A DNA stretch of 64,000 nt from Sphingomonas taxi (lineage in GTDB: Bacteria > Pseudomonadota > Alphaproteobacteria > Sphingomonadales > Sphingomonadaceae), in contig NZ_CP009571.1 of NCBI RefSeq assembly GCF_000764535.1, positions 744,001 through 808,000 on the forward strand. Direction: 5' to 3'. Under the pieces are notes generated by a model. It was not told the DNA's origin. It ran no database searches and worked only from the letters and a program-made list of their open reading frames with translations. The position numbers and the translations under genes were made by a program. Positions within the stretch are counted from its first letter, which is position 1; every line of letters starts with the position of its first letter. Below, in pieces: positions 41,925 to 58,336 of the stretch.

Positions 41925-44363
41925 GTGACAGACAGCCAAGCCGCCGCACCGACCGCACTCGACCCCCGCCCGGCCCTCGCCTCGGCGATCGTCGACACGC
42001 TCGTCCACCGCATCGGCAAGGACGCGCAGGCGGCGCGGCCGCACGACTGGCTCGCCGCGACGATCCTGACGCTGCGCAACGAGATCATCGAACGCTGGAT
42101 GGAATCGACCAAGGCGGCGCATGCCGCCGGGGCGAAGCGCGTCTATTATCTCAGCCTCGAATTTCTGATCGGCCGGCTGCTGCGCGATGCGCTGTCCAAC
42201 CTGCGCCATAACGACGAAGTGGCGGCGGCGCTGGCCAGTCTTGGCGTCGACCTCGCCGCGATCGAGGAGATCGAGCCCGACGCGGCGCTGGGCAACGGCG
42301 GGCTCGGGCGGCTGGCGGCCTGTTTCATGGAGAGCCTCGCCAGCCTCGACCTGCCTGCTTACGGTTATGGCATCCGCTATGTGAACGGCATGTTCCGCCA
42401 GCGGCTCGACGACGGCTGGCAGGTCGAGCTGCCCGAGAACTGGCTCGCGCACGGCAATCCGTGGGAGTTCGAGCGGCGGGAGAGCGCCTATTTCGTCGGC
42501 TTCGGCGGCGAGGTGACGGCGACGACGTCGGGCCAGGTCCATTGGTCGCCGATCGAAGCGGTCGAGGCGGTCGCGGTCGATACGCCGATGGTCGGCTGGC
42601 GCGGCAAACGCGTCAACACGCTGCGGCTGTGGAACGCCCGCGCCTTCGACCCGATCAAGCTCGACCGGTTCAACGCCGGCGATTTCGAGGGCGCGCTCGC
42701 CGGACAGATGCGCGCCGAGACGCTGACCCGAGTGCTCTATCCCAACGACAGCACGCCCGCGGGGCAGGAATTGCGGCTGCGACAGGAATATTTCTTCTCC
42801 TCCGCCTCGATCCAGGACATCGTCCGCCGGCACCTGCAATATTTCGGCGACATCCGCACCTTGCCCGAGAAGGCGGCGATCCAGCTCAACGACACCCATC
42901 CCGCAGTGGCGGTCGCCGAGCTGATGCGGTTGCTCACCGATTTCCACGAACTGTCGTTCGACGAGGCGTGGGAGATCACGCGGGCAACCTTCGGCTATAC
43001 CAACCATACGCTGCTGCCCGAGGCGCTGGAGAGCTGGCCGCTGCCATTGTTCGAGCGCCTGCTGCCGCGGCACATGCAGATCGTCTATGCGATCAACGCC
43101 AGGCTGCTGCGCGAGGCGAGCAAGGTCGACGGCATCGACGGCAATGCGATCGCCGCGATCAGCCTGATCGACGAGGGCGGCGAGCGGCGCGTGCGGATGG
43201 CGAACCTCGCCTTCGCCGGCAGCCACAGCGTCAACGGCGTCGCGGCGCTGCACACCGAATTGATGAAGAAGACGGTCTTTGCCGACCTTCACCGGCTGTA
43301 TCCCGACCGGATCAACAACAAGACCAACGGCATCACGCCGCGCCGCTGGTTGCAGCAATGCAATCCCGGCCTGACCGGCCTGCTGGTCGAGGCGATCGGC
43401 GAGGATTTCAAGGACGACGCCGCCCGCCTGACCGCGCTCGCGCCCTTCGCGAATGATTCATCGTTCCGGGAGCGTTTCGCTATGGTTAAGCGTTCCAACA
43501 AGGTGACGCTCTCGACCTACATCAAGGACAGCATGGGTCTGACGTTGGACCCCGATGCGATCTTCGATGTGCAGATCAAGCGGATCCACGAATACAAACG
43601 CCAGTTGCTCGGCATCGTCGAGGCGGTCGCGCTGTACGACCAGATCCGCAGCCATCCCGAACGCAACTGGACGCCGCGCGTCAAGCTGTTCGCCGGCAAG
43701 GCGGCGTCGAGCTATCATACCGCCAAGCTCGTCATCAAACTGGCCAATGACGTCGCCAAGCGGATCAACGCCGACCCCGCGGTCGGCGACCTGCTCAAGG
43801 TGGCGTTCGTCCCCAATTACAACGTCAGCCTCGCCGAGAAGATCATCCCCGCCGCCGATCTGTCCGAACAGATCTCGACCGCGGGCATGGAGGCGTCGGG
43901 CACCGGCAATATGAAGTTCGCGCTCAACGGGGCGCTGACCATCGGCACGCTCGACGGCGCCAATATCGAGATCAAGGATCATGTCGGCGACGACAATATC
44001 TTCATCTTCGGCCTCACCGCCGACGAAGTCGCCGAGAAGCGCGCCAGCGGCTATCGCGGCCGGCAGGTGATCGAGGGATCGCGCGAGCTGGCGCAGGCGG
44101 TCAATGCGATCGCCTCGGGCGTGTTCTCGCCCGACGATCCCGATCGCTACAAGGGGTTGATGGACGGGCTGTACGAGCATGACTGGTTCATGCTCGCCGC
44201 CGATTTCGACGCCTATGCCGCCGCGCAGCGCGAGGTCGACGCCAAGTTCGGTGACACGGCGGCGTGGGGCCGTTCGGCGGTGATCAACGTCGCCAATATG
44301 GGCTGGTTCTCGTCGGACCGGACGATCGGCGAATATGCGAAACAAATCTGGGGGGTGATGTGA
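41925..44363 (+). CDS. glgP: Glycogen/alpha-glucan phosphorylase
   Basis: 812 residues. Releases glucose 1-phosphate from glycogen ends. Family hallmarks: YYLSLEFLIGRLL, ALGNGGLGRLAACFMES, the substrate region KRIHEYKRQLL, and the pyridoxal-phosphate site GTGNMKFALNGALTIGTLDGA. GTG start at 41925 with a weak GGA upstream. First gene of the glycogen operon: glgP-glgB-glgC-glgA-pgm-glgX-treA. Its TGA overlaps the glgB start (GTGA at 44360-44363). Confidence 0.97.
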   Translation: MTDSQAAAPTALDPRPALASAIVDTLVHRIGKDAQAARPHDWLAATILTLRNEIIERWMESTKAAHAAGAKRVYYLSLEFLIGRLLRDALSNLRHNDEVAAALASLGVDLAAIEEIEPDAALGNGGLGRLAACFMESLASLDLPAYGYGIRYVNGMFRQRLDDGWQVELPENWLAHGNPWEFERRESAYFVGFGGEVTATTSGQVHWSPIEAVEAVAVDTPMVGWRGKRVNTLRLWNARAFDPIKLDRFNAGDFEGALAGQMRAETLTRVLYPNDSTPAGQELRLRQEYFFSSASIQDIVRRHLQYFGDIRTLPEKAAIQLNDTHPAVAVAELMRLLTDFHELSFDEAWEITRATFGYTNHTLLPEALESWPLPLFERLLPRHMQIVYAINARLLREASKVDGIDGNAIAAISLIDEGGERRVRMANLAFAGSHSVNGVAALHTELMKKTVFADLHRLYPDRINNKTNGITPRRWLQQCNPGLTGLLVEAIGEDFKDDAARLTALAPFANDSSFRERFAMVKRSNKVTLSTYIKDSMGLTLDPDAIFDVQIKRIHEYKRQLLGIVEAVALYDQIRSHPERNWTPRVKLFAGKAASSYHTAKLVIKLANDVAKRINADPAVGDLLKVAFVPNYNVSLAEKIIPAADLSEQISTAGMEASGTGNMKFALNGALTIGTLDGANIEIKDHVGDDNIFIFGLTADEVAEKRASGYRGRQVIEGSRELAQAVNAIASGVFSPDDPDRYKGLMDGLYEHDWFMLAADFDAYAAAQREVDAKFGDTAAWGRSAVINVANMGWFSSDRTIGEYAKQIWGVM

Positions 44364-46525
44364 AACCACCGCGTGGCGCCATCGCCGCATTGCTGGAAGG
44401 GCGCCACGACGATCCGTTTTCGTTGCTCGGCACGTTCGCCGGGCCGCAGGGGACGTTCGGACGCGCCTGGATCCCCGGTGCCGAAACCGCCGAGGCGCAT
44501 GATCTGGCCGGCAAGCCGCTCGGCGTGCTGACGCGGATCGAGGATGCCGGCCTGTTCGAGGGGCCGATCGCCGGCGATCCGCAGCCGGTGAAATACAAGG
44601 CGCAGGGGTTCGGCGCCGAATGGTGGGTCACCGATCCCTACAGCTTCGGCCCGGTGCTCGGCCCGACCGACGATTATCTGATCGCCGAAGGCTCGCACTT
44701 CCGCCTCTACGACAAGATGGGCGCGCATCTGATCGCGCATGAGGGCGCGAGCGGCGTGCATTTCGCGGTCTGGGCGCCGAATGCGCGACGCGTCTCGGTG
44801 GTCGGCGACTTCAACGACTGGAACGACACGCGCCACGTCATGCGCCGCCGCAGCGACATCGGCGTGTGGGAGATCTTCCTGCCCGATGTCGGCGCGGGAC
44901 GCAGCTACAAGTTCGCGATCGTCGGCCCCGACGGCACGCTGCAACCGCTCAAGGCCGATCCCTTCGCCTTCGCCGCCGAGCTGCGGCCGAAGACCGCGTC
45001 GATCACCACCGCCCCGCCCGCGCACGTCTGGGGCGACGAGGCACATCGCGCGACTTGGGCGAAGGTCGATCCGCGGCGCGTACCGGTCAGCATCTACGAG
45101 GTCCATGCAGGCAGCTGGGACAAGGACGAGAACGGCTGGTATCTGTCGTGGGACGCGCTCGCCGACCGGCTGATCCCCTATGTCGTCGATCTCGGCTTCA
45201 CGCATATCGAGTTCATGCCGATCAGCGAGCATCCCTATGATCCGTCATGGGGCTATCAGACGACCGGCCTCTACGCGCCGTCTGCGCGGTTCGGCGATCC
45301 CGACGGTTTCGCGCGCTTCGTCGACGGCGCGCACCGTGCCGGCATCGGCGTGCTGCTCGACTGGGTGCCGGCGCATTTCCCGGTCGACCCGCACGGCCTC
45401 ACCCGCTTCGACGGCACCGCTTTGTACGAGCATGAGGATCCGCGGCTCGGCTTCCATCCCGACTGGAACACCGCGATCTACAATTTCGGGCGCCGCGAAG
45501 TGCGCTCGTTCCTCATCAACAACGCGCTGTTCTGGCCGGAACGCTATCATGTCGACGGCCTGCGCGTCGATGCGGTCGCCTCGATGCTCTACCGCGATTA
45601 CAGCCGCGAGGCGGGCGAATGGATCCCCAACGAGGACGGTGGCCGCGAGAATTGGGAGGCGGTCAGCTTCCTGCGCGAGATGAACCGCGCGGTCTATGGC
45701 AAGGACGACGGCGTTTTCACCGTCGCCGAGGAATCGACGAGCTGGCCGGGCGTGTCGATGCCCGCATTCGAAGAGGGGCCGCGTGAATCGCTCGGCTTCG
45801 GGTTCAAGTGGAACATGGGCTGGATGCACGACACGCTCCAGTATTTCGCGCGCGAGCCGGTGCATCGCCGCCATCATCACGGCGAGATCACCTTCGGCTT
45901 CGTCTATGCCTTCGACGAGAATTTCGTGCTGCCGCTGAGCCACGACGAGGTGGTGCACGGCAAGGGATCGCTGCTGACCAAAATGGCGGGCGACGACTGG
46001 CAACAATTCGCCAATCTGCGCGCTTATTATGCCTTCATGTGGGGCTATCCGGGCAAGAAGCTGCTGTTCATGGGCCAGGAGTTCGCACAGCGGCAGGAAT
46101 GGAGCGAGGAGCGCGCGCTCGACTGGCATCTCGGCCATTCGGCGGCGCATGGCGGCGTGCGCAAGCTCGTCCGCGATCTCAACCGCCTCTACCGCGACAC
46201 CCCGGCCTTGCATGCGCGCGACTGCGAGCCCGAGGGGTTCGAATGGCTGATCGGCGACGACGCCGCCAATTCGGTCTTCGCCTGGCTGCGCAAGGCGCCG
46301 GGTGAGCAGCCGGTCGCGGTGATCGCCAATCTAACGCCGGTGGCGCGCGCGCCCTATCGCATCCCGCTGCCGCAGGACGGACGCTGGCGCGAGATCATCA
46401 ATTCCGATGCGCACGACTATTGGGGTTCCGGCCTCGGCAATCTCGGCGGGGTCGAGGCCAAGGACGGTGCGGCGTGGGTGACGCTGCCGCCGCTGGCGAC
46501 GGTCATGTTGCAATTCGACGGCTGA
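44360..46525 (+). CDS. glgB: 1,4-alpha-glucan branching enzyme
   Basis: 721 residues, GH13. Two N-terminal beta-sandwich regions (second: FAVWAPNARRVSVVGDFNDW) precede the TIM barrel with nucleophile Asp in DGLRVDAVASML, acid/base Glu in VAEESTSWP and the transition-state Asp in LSHDEVVHGK, then a C-terminal beta domain. It introduces alpha-1,6 branches. GTG start at 44360 preceded by a GGGGGG run, 4-nt overlap with glgP. A 44-bp gap before glgC is the only sizeable gap in the operon. Confidence 0.97.
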   Translation: MKPPRGAIAALLEGRHDDPFSLLGTFAGPQGTFGRAWIPGAETAEAHDLAGKPLGVLTRIEDAGLFEGPIAGDPQPVKYKAQGFGAEWWVTDPYSFGPVLGPTDDYLIAEGSHFRLYDKMGAHLIAHEGASGVHFAVWAPNARRVSVVGDFNDWNDTRHVMRRRSDIGVWEIFLPDVGAGRSYKFAIVGPDGTLQPLKADPFAFAAELRPKTASITTAPPAHVWGDEAHRATWAKVDPRRVPVSIYEVHAGSWDKDENGWYLSWDALADRLIPYVVDLGFTHIEFMPISEHPYDPSWGYQTTGLYAPSARFGDPDGFARFVDGAHRAGIGVLLDWVPAHFPVDPHGLTRFDGTALYEHEDPRLGFHPDWNTAIYNFGRREVRSFLINNALFWPERYHVDGLRVDAVASMLYRDYSREAGEWIPNEDGGRENWEAVSFLREMNRAVYGKDDGVFTVAEESTSWPGVSMPAFEEGPRESLGFGFKWNMGWMHDTLQYFAREPVHRRHHHGEITFGFVYAFDENFVLPLSHDEVVHGKGSLLTKMAGDDWQQFANLRAYYAFMWGYPGKKLLFMGQEFAQRQEWSEERALDWHLGHSAAHGGVRKLVRDLNRLYRDTPALHARDCEPEGFEWLIGDDAANSVFAWLRKAPGEQPVAVIANLTPVARAPYRIPLPQDGRWREIINSDAHDYWGSGLGNLGGVEAKDGAAWVTLPPLATVMLQFDG

Positions 46526-46569
46526 TCGCGCCCCGCGCGCACCGATAACGACGATAATGGAGGGAGCCG

Positions 46570-47828
46570 ATGGTAGACAGACGAGGACAGCCGCTTTCGC
46601 GCGACGCGATGGCGTACGTGCTGGCGGGCGGGCGCGGCAGCCGCTTGATGGAATTGACCGATACCCGCGCCAAGCCGGCGGTCTATTTCGGCGGCAAGAG
46701 CCGGATCATCGACTTCGCGCTGTCGAACGCGATCAATTCGGGCATCCGACGGATCGGCGTCGCAACGCAATACAAGGCGCATTCGCTGATCCGCCATCTC
46801 CAGCGTGGCTGGAACTTCCTGCGTCCGGAGCGCAACGAGAGCTTCGACATTCTGCCCGCCTCGCAGCGCGTGTCGGAATTCCAATGGTATGAGGGCACCG
46901 CCGACGCGGTGTTCCAGAACATCGACATCATCGAGACGTATAACGTCGAGTATATGGTGATCCTCGCCGGCGATCACATCTACAAGATGGATTACGAGAT
47001 CATGCTCCAGCAGCATTGCGACAGCGGTGCGGACGTGACCGTCGCCTGTATGGAGGTGCCGCGGATGGAGGCGGTGGCCTTCGGCGTGATGCACGTCGAC
47101 GAGACCGACCGGATCATCGACTTCGTCGAGAAGCCCGCCGATCCGCCCGCGATCCCCGGCCAGCCCGACATCGCGCTCGCCAGCCTCGGAATCTATGTCT
47201 TCCGCACCAAGTTCCTGATCGAGCAGCTCCGGCGCGATGCGGCGACCGAAGGCTCGGCGCGCGACTTCGGCAAGGACATCATCCCCTATCTCGTCGAACA
47301 TGGCGTGGCGCAGGCGCATCGCTTCTCGAAGAGCTGCGTGCGGACCAGCGAGGAGCCGGCGGCCTATTGGCGCGACGTCGGCACGGTCGATGCCTATTGG
47401 GAGGCGAACATCGACCTCACCGACATCATCCCGCAGCTCGACGTCTACGATCACGAATGGCCGCTGTGGACCTATTCGGAGATCACCCCGCCGGCCAAGT
47501 TCGTCCATGACGAGGACGGGCGGCGCGGCTCGGCGGTGTCGAGCCTCGTCTCGGGCAATTGCATCGTGTCGGGCTCGGCGATCCATCGCAGCCTGTTGTC
47601 GACCGGCGTGCGCGCGCACAGTTTCTCGTCGCTCGATGAAGCGGTGGTCCTCCCTTATTGCCATATCGGCCGCAACGCGCGGCTGAGCCGGGTCGTGATC
47701 GATCGCGGCGTGGTGATTCCGGACGGGCTGGTCGTCGGCGAGGACCCCGAGCTGGATACGCGCCGGTTCCGGCGGACCGACAAGGGCATCTGCCTGATCA
47801 CCCAGCCGATGATCGACCGCCTCGGGCT

Positions 47829-47832
<4 letters not shown>
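46570..47832 (+). CDS. glgC: Glucose-1-phosphate adenylyltransferase (ADP-glucose pyrophosphorylase)
   Basis: 420 residues. Makes ADP-glucose, the committed step of bacterial glycogen synthesis and usually allosterically controlled. N-terminal nucleotidyltransferase with [33 protein letters not shown] and [15 protein letters not shown]-terminal left-handed beta-helix carries regulatory sites. A strong GGAGG precedes the ATG. The TGA overlaps the glgA GTG. Confidence 0.97.
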
Positions 47833-52763
<4,931 letters not shown>

Positions 52764-52767
<4 letters not shown>

Positions 52768-54302
52768 TCCGTCCCTTGATGTTGGCGCTCGCCGGCCTGC
52801 TCGTCGCGGCGGCGCCGCCATCGCCGGCGCAGCGGTTCGGCGCGCTGTTCCGCGACGTGCAGATGCGGCAGATCTTTCCCGATTCGAAGACCTTCGCGGA
52901 TGCCGAACCGCGCCGCGGCGATGCCGCGATCCTCGCCGCCTACCGCCGTTGCGATTGCAAGGACGATGCCGCGCTGAAGGCGTTCGTGCTCGCCAATTTC
53001 AACGTGCCGGTGGCACCCGCCGCGCCGCCGCCGTCGCGCAAGCTGGGGCTGGCCGAGCATATCGACGCGCTGTGGCCGCAGCTTACCCGGACGCTGCCGA
53101 CCGTGCCGGCGGGATCGTCGGCGCTACCGCTGCCCAAGCGCTTCGTGGTGCCGGGCGGGCGGTTCCGCGAGATGTATTATTGGGACAGCTGGTTCACGAT
53201 GCTCGGTCTGCAGGTGTCCGGGCGGCAGGATCTGGTCGAGGACATGGTGACCGACTTCGGCAGCCTGATCGATCGCTACGGCCGCATCCCCAATGGCACG
53301 CGCAGCTATTATCTCAGCCGCTCGCAGCCGCCGTTCTTCTATCTGATCGCCGGCCTGTCAAAGAATGCCGCGACGCTGGCGCAGCGCACGACATGGATGC
53401 GCGCCGAGCATGACTTCTGGATGGCGGGCGCATCCGGATTGCGGCCGGGCGGCGCGCGCGCGCGCGTGGTGCGGCTGGCGGACGGGTCGCTGCTCAACCG
53501 CCATTGGGACGATCGCGACGATCCGCGCGACGAAAGCTATCGCGAGGATGCGGCGCTGGTCGCGGCGACGCCGGGACGCGATGCCAAGGCGATGTACCGC
53601 GACCTGCGCGCCGGGGCGGAAAGCGGCTGGGACTTCAGCTCGCGCTGGCTTGGCGACGGCAAGACGCTGGCGACGATCCGGACGACGCGGATCGTGCCGG
53701 TCGATCTCAACAGCCTGATGTACGGGATGGAGCGCAGCATCGCCGACAATTGCCGCATTTTGAAGGATGCCGCCTGCGTCGCCACCTATGCGGCGGCCGC
53801 CGATGCGCGGGCGAAGGCGATCGCGACGCATCTGTGGAATGCTGCCGGCTATTATGCCGATTACGACCTCGACGCGCGCCGCGTCGCCGACGGCCGTACC
53901 GCGGCAATGGCCTACCCCCTGTTCGTCGGGCTGGCCGCACCGGACCGGGCGAAGGCGACCGCGCAGGCGCTGGCGCCACTGGTCGGCGAAGGCGGTCTCG
54001 GCACTACCGGCTTGAAGACGGGGCAGCAGTGGGACGAACCAAACGGCTGGGCGCCGCTGCAATGGATCGCGATAGAGGGCCTGCGCCGCTATCGCGAGGA
54101 TGCGCTCGCCAAGCGGATCGCGACCAACTGGCTGGCGACGGTGGACCGGGAGTATGCGGCGAGCGGCAAGCTGCTCGAAAAATACAATGTCGTCGAGCGG
54201 TTGCCCGGTGGCGGCGGCGAATATCCGCTGCAGGACGGCTTTGGCTGGACCAACGGCGTGACGCGCGCGCTGCTCGCGGCGGGCTATGCGCCGCCGCGAT
54301 AG
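52764..54302 (+). CDS. treA: Trehalase, GH37, exported
   Basis: 512 residues. A signal peptide (MIRPLMLALAGLLVAAAPPSPAQ) points to the periplasm. GH37 signatures: PGGRFREMYYWDSWFTMLGL (about 128-147), QWDEPNGWAPLQW near the C terminus and the final GGGGEYPLQDGFGWTNGV. It splits trehalose to two glucose units. It overlaps glgX as ATGA, making it the last gene of the glycogen operon, which is unusual because its substrate is outside the inner membrane. The stop is 3 bp from the convergent cyoD stop. Confidence 0.94.
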
Positions 54303-54305
54303 GCG

Positions 54306-54686
54306 CTACATCGCCGGCATGCTCGCCGGCATCAGATTGTGGTCGAGGTGCGCCATGATCCAGATCGAGCCGATCAGCACCAATCCGACGATCAGCACGC
54401 CGAACGCCAGCGCGAGGACGTTGTTGGTATTGTCCGGCCCGCTGGTGACGTGGAGGAAGAAGACGAGGTGGACGCCCATCTGCGCGATCGCCAGCGCGAT
54501 CAGCGCCACCGGGATGCCGGGACCGTAAATCACCCCGCTATGCACCGCCGCGAAGGAGGCGATGCTGAGCACCGCCGCCAGCACAAAACCGGCCACATAG
54601 GTCAGCACCTTGGCGCGGATGTCGCCGGCGTCGCTGCTGCCCTCGCCGGGCGCGCGATCATCGTCCAGGTCGCTCCGGTCGCTCAT
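54306..54686 (-). CDS. cyoD: Cytochrome o ubiquinol oxidase subunit IV
   Basis: 126 residues with three transmembrane helices (about 28-48, 55-77, 88-110) after a charged N terminus. It contains the subunit IV pattern QMGVHLVFFLHV. It assists assembly of the bo3-type oxidase. Its ATG overlaps the cyoC stop by 4 nt. No cyoE follows, so heme O synthase must be encoded elsewhere. Confidence 0.93.
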   Translation of the reverse strand: MSDRSDLDDDRAPGEGSSDAGDIRAKVLTYVAGFVLAAVLSIASFAAVHSGVIYGPGIPVALIALAIAQMGVHLVFFLHVTSGPDNTNNVLALAFGVLIVGLVLIGSIWIMAHLDHNLMPASMPAM

Positions 54687-55306
54687 CGCGCCACTCCCAG
54701 CAGATAGACGGTGGTGAACAGCGCCACCCAGATGATGTCGAGTGCGTGCCAGAACAGGCTGAAACAGGCGATGCGGCGGACGATCTCGTCGCGGAAGCCC
54801 TTGGCCTGGACCTGCGCCATCATCGTCGTCAACCAGATCAGCCCGAGCGTGACGTGCAGGCCGTGGCAGCCGACGAGTGCGAAGAAGGCGGAGAGGAAGG
54901 CACTGCGCTGCGGCCCGTTGCCCTCGTGGATGAGGTGCAGGAACTCATAGGCTTCGAGGCCGAGGAAGCCGGCACCGAGCAGTGCGGTCGCCGCCATCGC
55001 GATTTGGAACCAGAAGCGGTTCTTTGCCGCGGTCGCGATCCCCGCCATGCCGCAGGCGAAGCTGGACGCGAGCAGCAGCGCCGTCTCCGCGCCGACCAGC
55101 GGCAGTTCGACGATGTCGCGCGCCGCCGGCCCGCCTGCGGTCGCCTGGGCCAGCACCGCATAAGCGGCGAAGAAGCCGGCGAACATGATGAAGTCGGTGA
55201 GCAGGAAGATCCAGAAGCCATAGGCCACGACGATCCGCTTGGGCGCGGGGCCGCGTTCGCTGGGTGCCGTCTCGCCGCGGCCGAGCTTGTGCGGATCGCC
55301 GCTCAT
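54683..55306 (-). CDS. cyoC: Cytochrome o ubiquinol oxidase subunit III
   Basis: 207 residues with five transmembrane helices, the short form of heme-copper oxidase subunit III found in bo3 enzymes. Family features: [22 protein letters not shown], the Glu-containing third helix region and [13 protein letters not shown]. It overlaps cyoB upstream and cyoD downstream by 4 nt each, so expression of the four subunits is tightly coupled. Confidence 0.95.
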   Translation of the reverse strand: MSGDPHKLGRGETAPSERGPAPKRIVVAYGFWIFLLTDFIMFAGFFAAYAVLAQATAGGPAARDIVELPLVGAETALLLASSFACGMAGIATAAKNRFWFQIAMAATALLGAGFLGLEAYEFLHLIHEGNGPQRSAFLSAFFALVGCHGLHVTLGLIWLTTMMAQVQAKGFRDEIVRRIACFSLFWHALDIIWVALFTTVYLLGVAR

Positions 55307-57315
55307 GCCGGCTGGTCCGCAGGGATATCGAGCAATTGCGCCTTGGCGGTACGCCGTTCGCGGTCGAGCCGCTCCGCCTCCTCGGCGCTGATCTCGGTCT
55401 CATTCTCGTCGCGCCAGGCGAAGACGACGAAGGTCGCCCAGGCGCCGAGGAAGCCCAGCCCGAACAGCCACCAGATATGCCACACCGCGGCGAAGCCCAG
55501 CGCGGTGGTGAAAAAAGCGGTGACGACGCCGGTCGGCGAATTGCGCGGCATGTGGAACGCCTCGTATTTGGGGCGTTCGGAGAGTTCGCGATTTTCCCGC
55601 GCGGTCGACTTGATGTCCCAATAGGCTTCCTCGCCCTTCACGTCGGGCAGCGCCGCGAAGTTGAACGGCGGCGGCGGCGAGGTGGTGATCCATTCGAGGC
55701 TGCGCCCGTCCCATGGATCGCCGCTGGTGTCGGCAAGGTCCTTGCGGTTGCGGATCGAGACGTAGAGCTGGATCACCTGACACGCCATGCCGCCGGCGAT
55801 CATCAGCGCACCGAAGGCGGCGGCGATCAGCCACGGCTGCCAGCCCGGCACGTCGTAATGCTGCATCCGCCGCGTCATCCCCATCAGTCCGAGCACGTAG
55901 AGCGGCATGAACGCGACGTAGAAGCCGATCACCCACAGCCAGAAGGCGCGCTTGCCCCAGCGTTCGTCGAGGGTGAAGCCGAACGCCTTGGGGAACCAGT
56001 AATTGTAGCCGGCGAAGGCACCGAACAGCACGCCGCCGATGATGACGTTGTGGAAATGCGCGACGAGGAACAGCGAATTGTGCAGCACGAAGTCGGCGGG
56101 CGGCACGGCGAGCAGCACGCCGGTCATGCCGCCGATCACGAAGGTGATCATGAACGCCACCGCCCACATCATCGGCACGTGGAAGCGGATGCGGCCGCCA
56201 TACATGGTGAACAGCCAGTTGAAGACCTTCACCCCGGTCGGCACCGCGATAATCATCGTCGTCACGCCGAAGAAGCCGTTGACGTCGGCCCCCGCGCCCA
56301 TCGTGAAGAAGTGGTGCAGCCAGACGATGAACGACAGGATGCAGATCACCATCGTCGCGACGACCATCGAACGATAGCCGAACAGAGGCTTGCTCGAGAA
56401 GGTCGAGACCACCTCGCTGAACACGCCGAACGCCGGCAGGATCAGGATATAGACCTCGGGATGGCCCCAGGCCCAGATGAGGTTGACGAACATCATCTGG
56501 TTGCCGCCGGCATCGTTGGTGAAGAAGTGGAAGCCGAGGTAGCGATCGAGCAGCAGCATCGCGAGCGTCGCGGTGAGGATCGGGAAGGCCGCGACGATCA
56601 GCAGGTTGGACGCGAGGCTGGTCCAGCAGAACATCGGCATGCGGGTATAGCCCATGCCGGGGGCGCGCATCTTGAGGATCGTGGTGACGAGATTGACCCC
56701 CGACAGCAACGTGCCGACGCCGGAAATCTGTAGCGCCCACAGATAGTAATCGACGCCGACGCCGGGCGAGAAGCGCAGCTCCGACAGCGGCGGATAGGCG
56801 AGCCAGCCGGTCTTGGCGAATTCGCCGATGACGAGGCTGAGATTGATCAGCAAGGCGCCGCTCGCCGTCAGCCAGAAGCTGACGTTGTTGAGCGTCGGGA
56901 AGGCGACGTCGCGCACGCCGAGCTGCAACGGCACAACGAAGTTCATCAGCCCGATGACGAACGGCATCGCCACGAAGAAGATCATGATCGTGCCGTGCGC
57001 CGAGAAGATCTGGTCGTAATGCTCCGGCGGCAGATAGCCCGGATTGCCATAGGCGATCGCCTGCTGGCTGCGCATCATCGCCGCATCGACGAAGCCGCGC
57101 ATCAGCATCAGCAGCGCGAAGATGCAATACATGATGCCGATCCGCTTGTGATCGACCGAGGTGATCCACTCGTTCCAGATATAGGGGACATGGCCGGCGC
57201 GCCACGTCCAGACCAGCACCGCGAGGATGCCGCTGCCGACGATGGCGGCGGCGATCAACGGGATCGGCTGGTCCCAGGGGACCGAATGCCAATTGAGCTT
57301 GCCGAACATGCTCAA
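55303..57315 (-). CDS. cyoB: Cytochrome o ubiquinol oxidase subunit I
   Basis: 670 residues, about 15 transmembrane helices. It reduces O2 to water and pumps protons. Heme and copper ligands are visible: [12 protein letters not shown] (low-spin heme His), [17 protein letters not shown] (CuB His plus the cross-linked Tyr), WLHHFFTMG (CuB His pair) and [13 protein letters not shown] (heme His residues). The N-terminal [15 protein letters not shown] helix and the C-terminal extension are typical of the quinol branch. Confidence 0.97.
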   Translation of the reverse strand: MSMFGKLNWHSVPWDQPIPLIAAAIVGSGILAVLVWTWRAGHVPYIWNEWITSVDHKRIGIMYCIFALLMLMRGFVDAAMMRSQQAIAYGNPGYLPPEHYDQIFSAHGTIMIFFVAMPFVIGLMNFVVPLQLGVRDVAFPTLNNVSFWLTASGALLINLSLVIGEFAKTGWLAYPPLSELRFSPGVGVDYYLWALQISGVGTLLSGVNLVTTILKMRAPGMGYTRMPMFCWTSLASNLLIVAAFPILTATLAMLLLDRYLGFHFFTNDAGGNQMMFVNLIWAWGHPEVYILILPAFGVFSEVVSTFSSKPLFGYRSMVVATMVICILSFIVWLHHFFTMGAGADVNGFFGVTTMIIAVPTGVKVFNWLFTMYGGRIRFHVPMMWAVAFMITFVIGGMTGVLLAVPPADFVLHNSLFLVAHFHNVIIGGVLFGAFAGYNYWFPKAFGFTLDERWGKRAFWLWVIGFYVAFMPLYVLGLMGMTRRMQHYDVPGWQPWLIAAAFGALMIAGGMACQVIQLYVSIRNRKDLADTSGDPWDGRSLEWITTSPPPPFNFAALPDVKGEEAYWDIKSTARENRELSERPKYEAFHMPRNSPTGVVTAFFTTALGFAAVWHIWWLFGLGFLGAWATFVVFAWRDENETEISAEEAERLDRERRTAKAQLLDIPADQPA

Positions 57316-58169
57316 TTCTCCCGTCCGCCGTTATCGACCTCGTGCACCGGCGCGCCGGCCTCGCGCACCGCGGCGGCGAAGAAGCCGGCAGGGACGCTGC
57401 CGTAGGCGAAGGGCTTCAGATTGCCCCGCTGCCGGGCGAGCGCGTGATAGCTGTCGGCGTCGAGCGCCGGCCCCCGCCCCTTGGTGCCCGCCGCCCAAGC
57501 CGCGAACTGCTGCGGCGGTACGGCGTCGACGACGAAGTCCATGTCCGAGAAGCCTTCGCCGCTATAATGCGCCGACAGGCCGGGATATCGGCCGGGTTTG
57601 TCCGCCATCAGGTTGAGCTTCGCCTCCATGCCGGACATCGCGTAGATCTGGCTGCCGAGCCGCGGCACGAAGAAGCTGTTCATCACCGTCGCCGAGGTGA
57701 TGCGGAAATCGATCGGCGTGCCGGCGGGGACGATCACGCGGTTGACCGTCGCGATCCCCTGTTCGGGATAGACGAACAGCCATTTCCAATCGAGCGCGAC
57801 GACCTGGACGACGATCGGCTTCTGCCTGGACGCCAGCGGCCGGCGCGGGTCGAGATCATGCGCAGCGATCCAGCCCATCCCGCCGAGGAAGATGATGACG
57901 AGCAGCGGCACCGACCAGACGAGCAGTTCGAGCTTGCCCGAATAGGCGAAGTCCGGGCGGCGCCTGGCGCGCGCATTGCCGGCGCGGAACCACCAGGCGA
58001 AGGCGATGGTCGCGACGATCACCGGCACGACGATGCCGAGCATCACCGCGAGCGAATTGATCAGCAGCGTCTTCTCGCCGGCGGCGACCGGTCCGGCGGG
58101 ATCGAGCAGCGCAGGTGTGCAACCGCCCAGCCCGAGCGCGGTCGCGGCAACAGCGAGCGGTTTCAACAT
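57312..58169 (-). CDS. cyoA: Cytochrome o ubiquinol oxidase subunit II
   Basis: About 285 residues. A lipoprotein signal with Cys in GLGGCTPAL, two transmembrane hairpin helices (about 33-55 and 76-96), then the cupredoxin-like periplasmic domain ([40 protein letters not shown]). The CuA Cys/His ligands are absent, as expected for a quinol rather than cytochrome c oxidase. I took the ATG at 58169 because the lipoprotein signal starts there; an ATG at 58232 is possible. A TTCGTC-gggt-GACGAA dyad at 58261-58276 upstream could be an operator. First gene of cyoABCD. Confidence 0.94.
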   Translation of the reverse strand: MLKPLAVAATALGLGGCTPALLDPAGPVAAGEKTLLINSLAVMLGIVVPVIVATIAFAWWFRAGNARARRRPDFAYSGKLELLVWSVPLLVIIFLGGMGWIAAHDLDPRRPLASRQKPIVVQVVALDWKWLFVYPEQGIATVNRVIVPAGTPIDFRITSATVMNSFFVPRLGSQIYAMSGMEAKLNLMADKPGRYPGLSAHYSGEGFSDMDFVVDAVPPQQFAAWAAGTKGRGPALDADSYHALARQRGNLKPFAYGSVPAGFFAAAVREAGAPVHEVDNGGREN

Positions 58170-58336
58170 GCGGTCGACGGCGAGCAGATCATCGAATCCC
58201 TTTGCGGAGCCGTCGTGACGGTTCTCCTTCATCGGGCAAACGGATGGCGATGCGGGTGGTTTCGTCGGGTGACGAACTATTGCTGGTTGCGCACCCGTTC
58301 GAGTCGATCATCGATGAGGTGGCCCTGCACCAGATA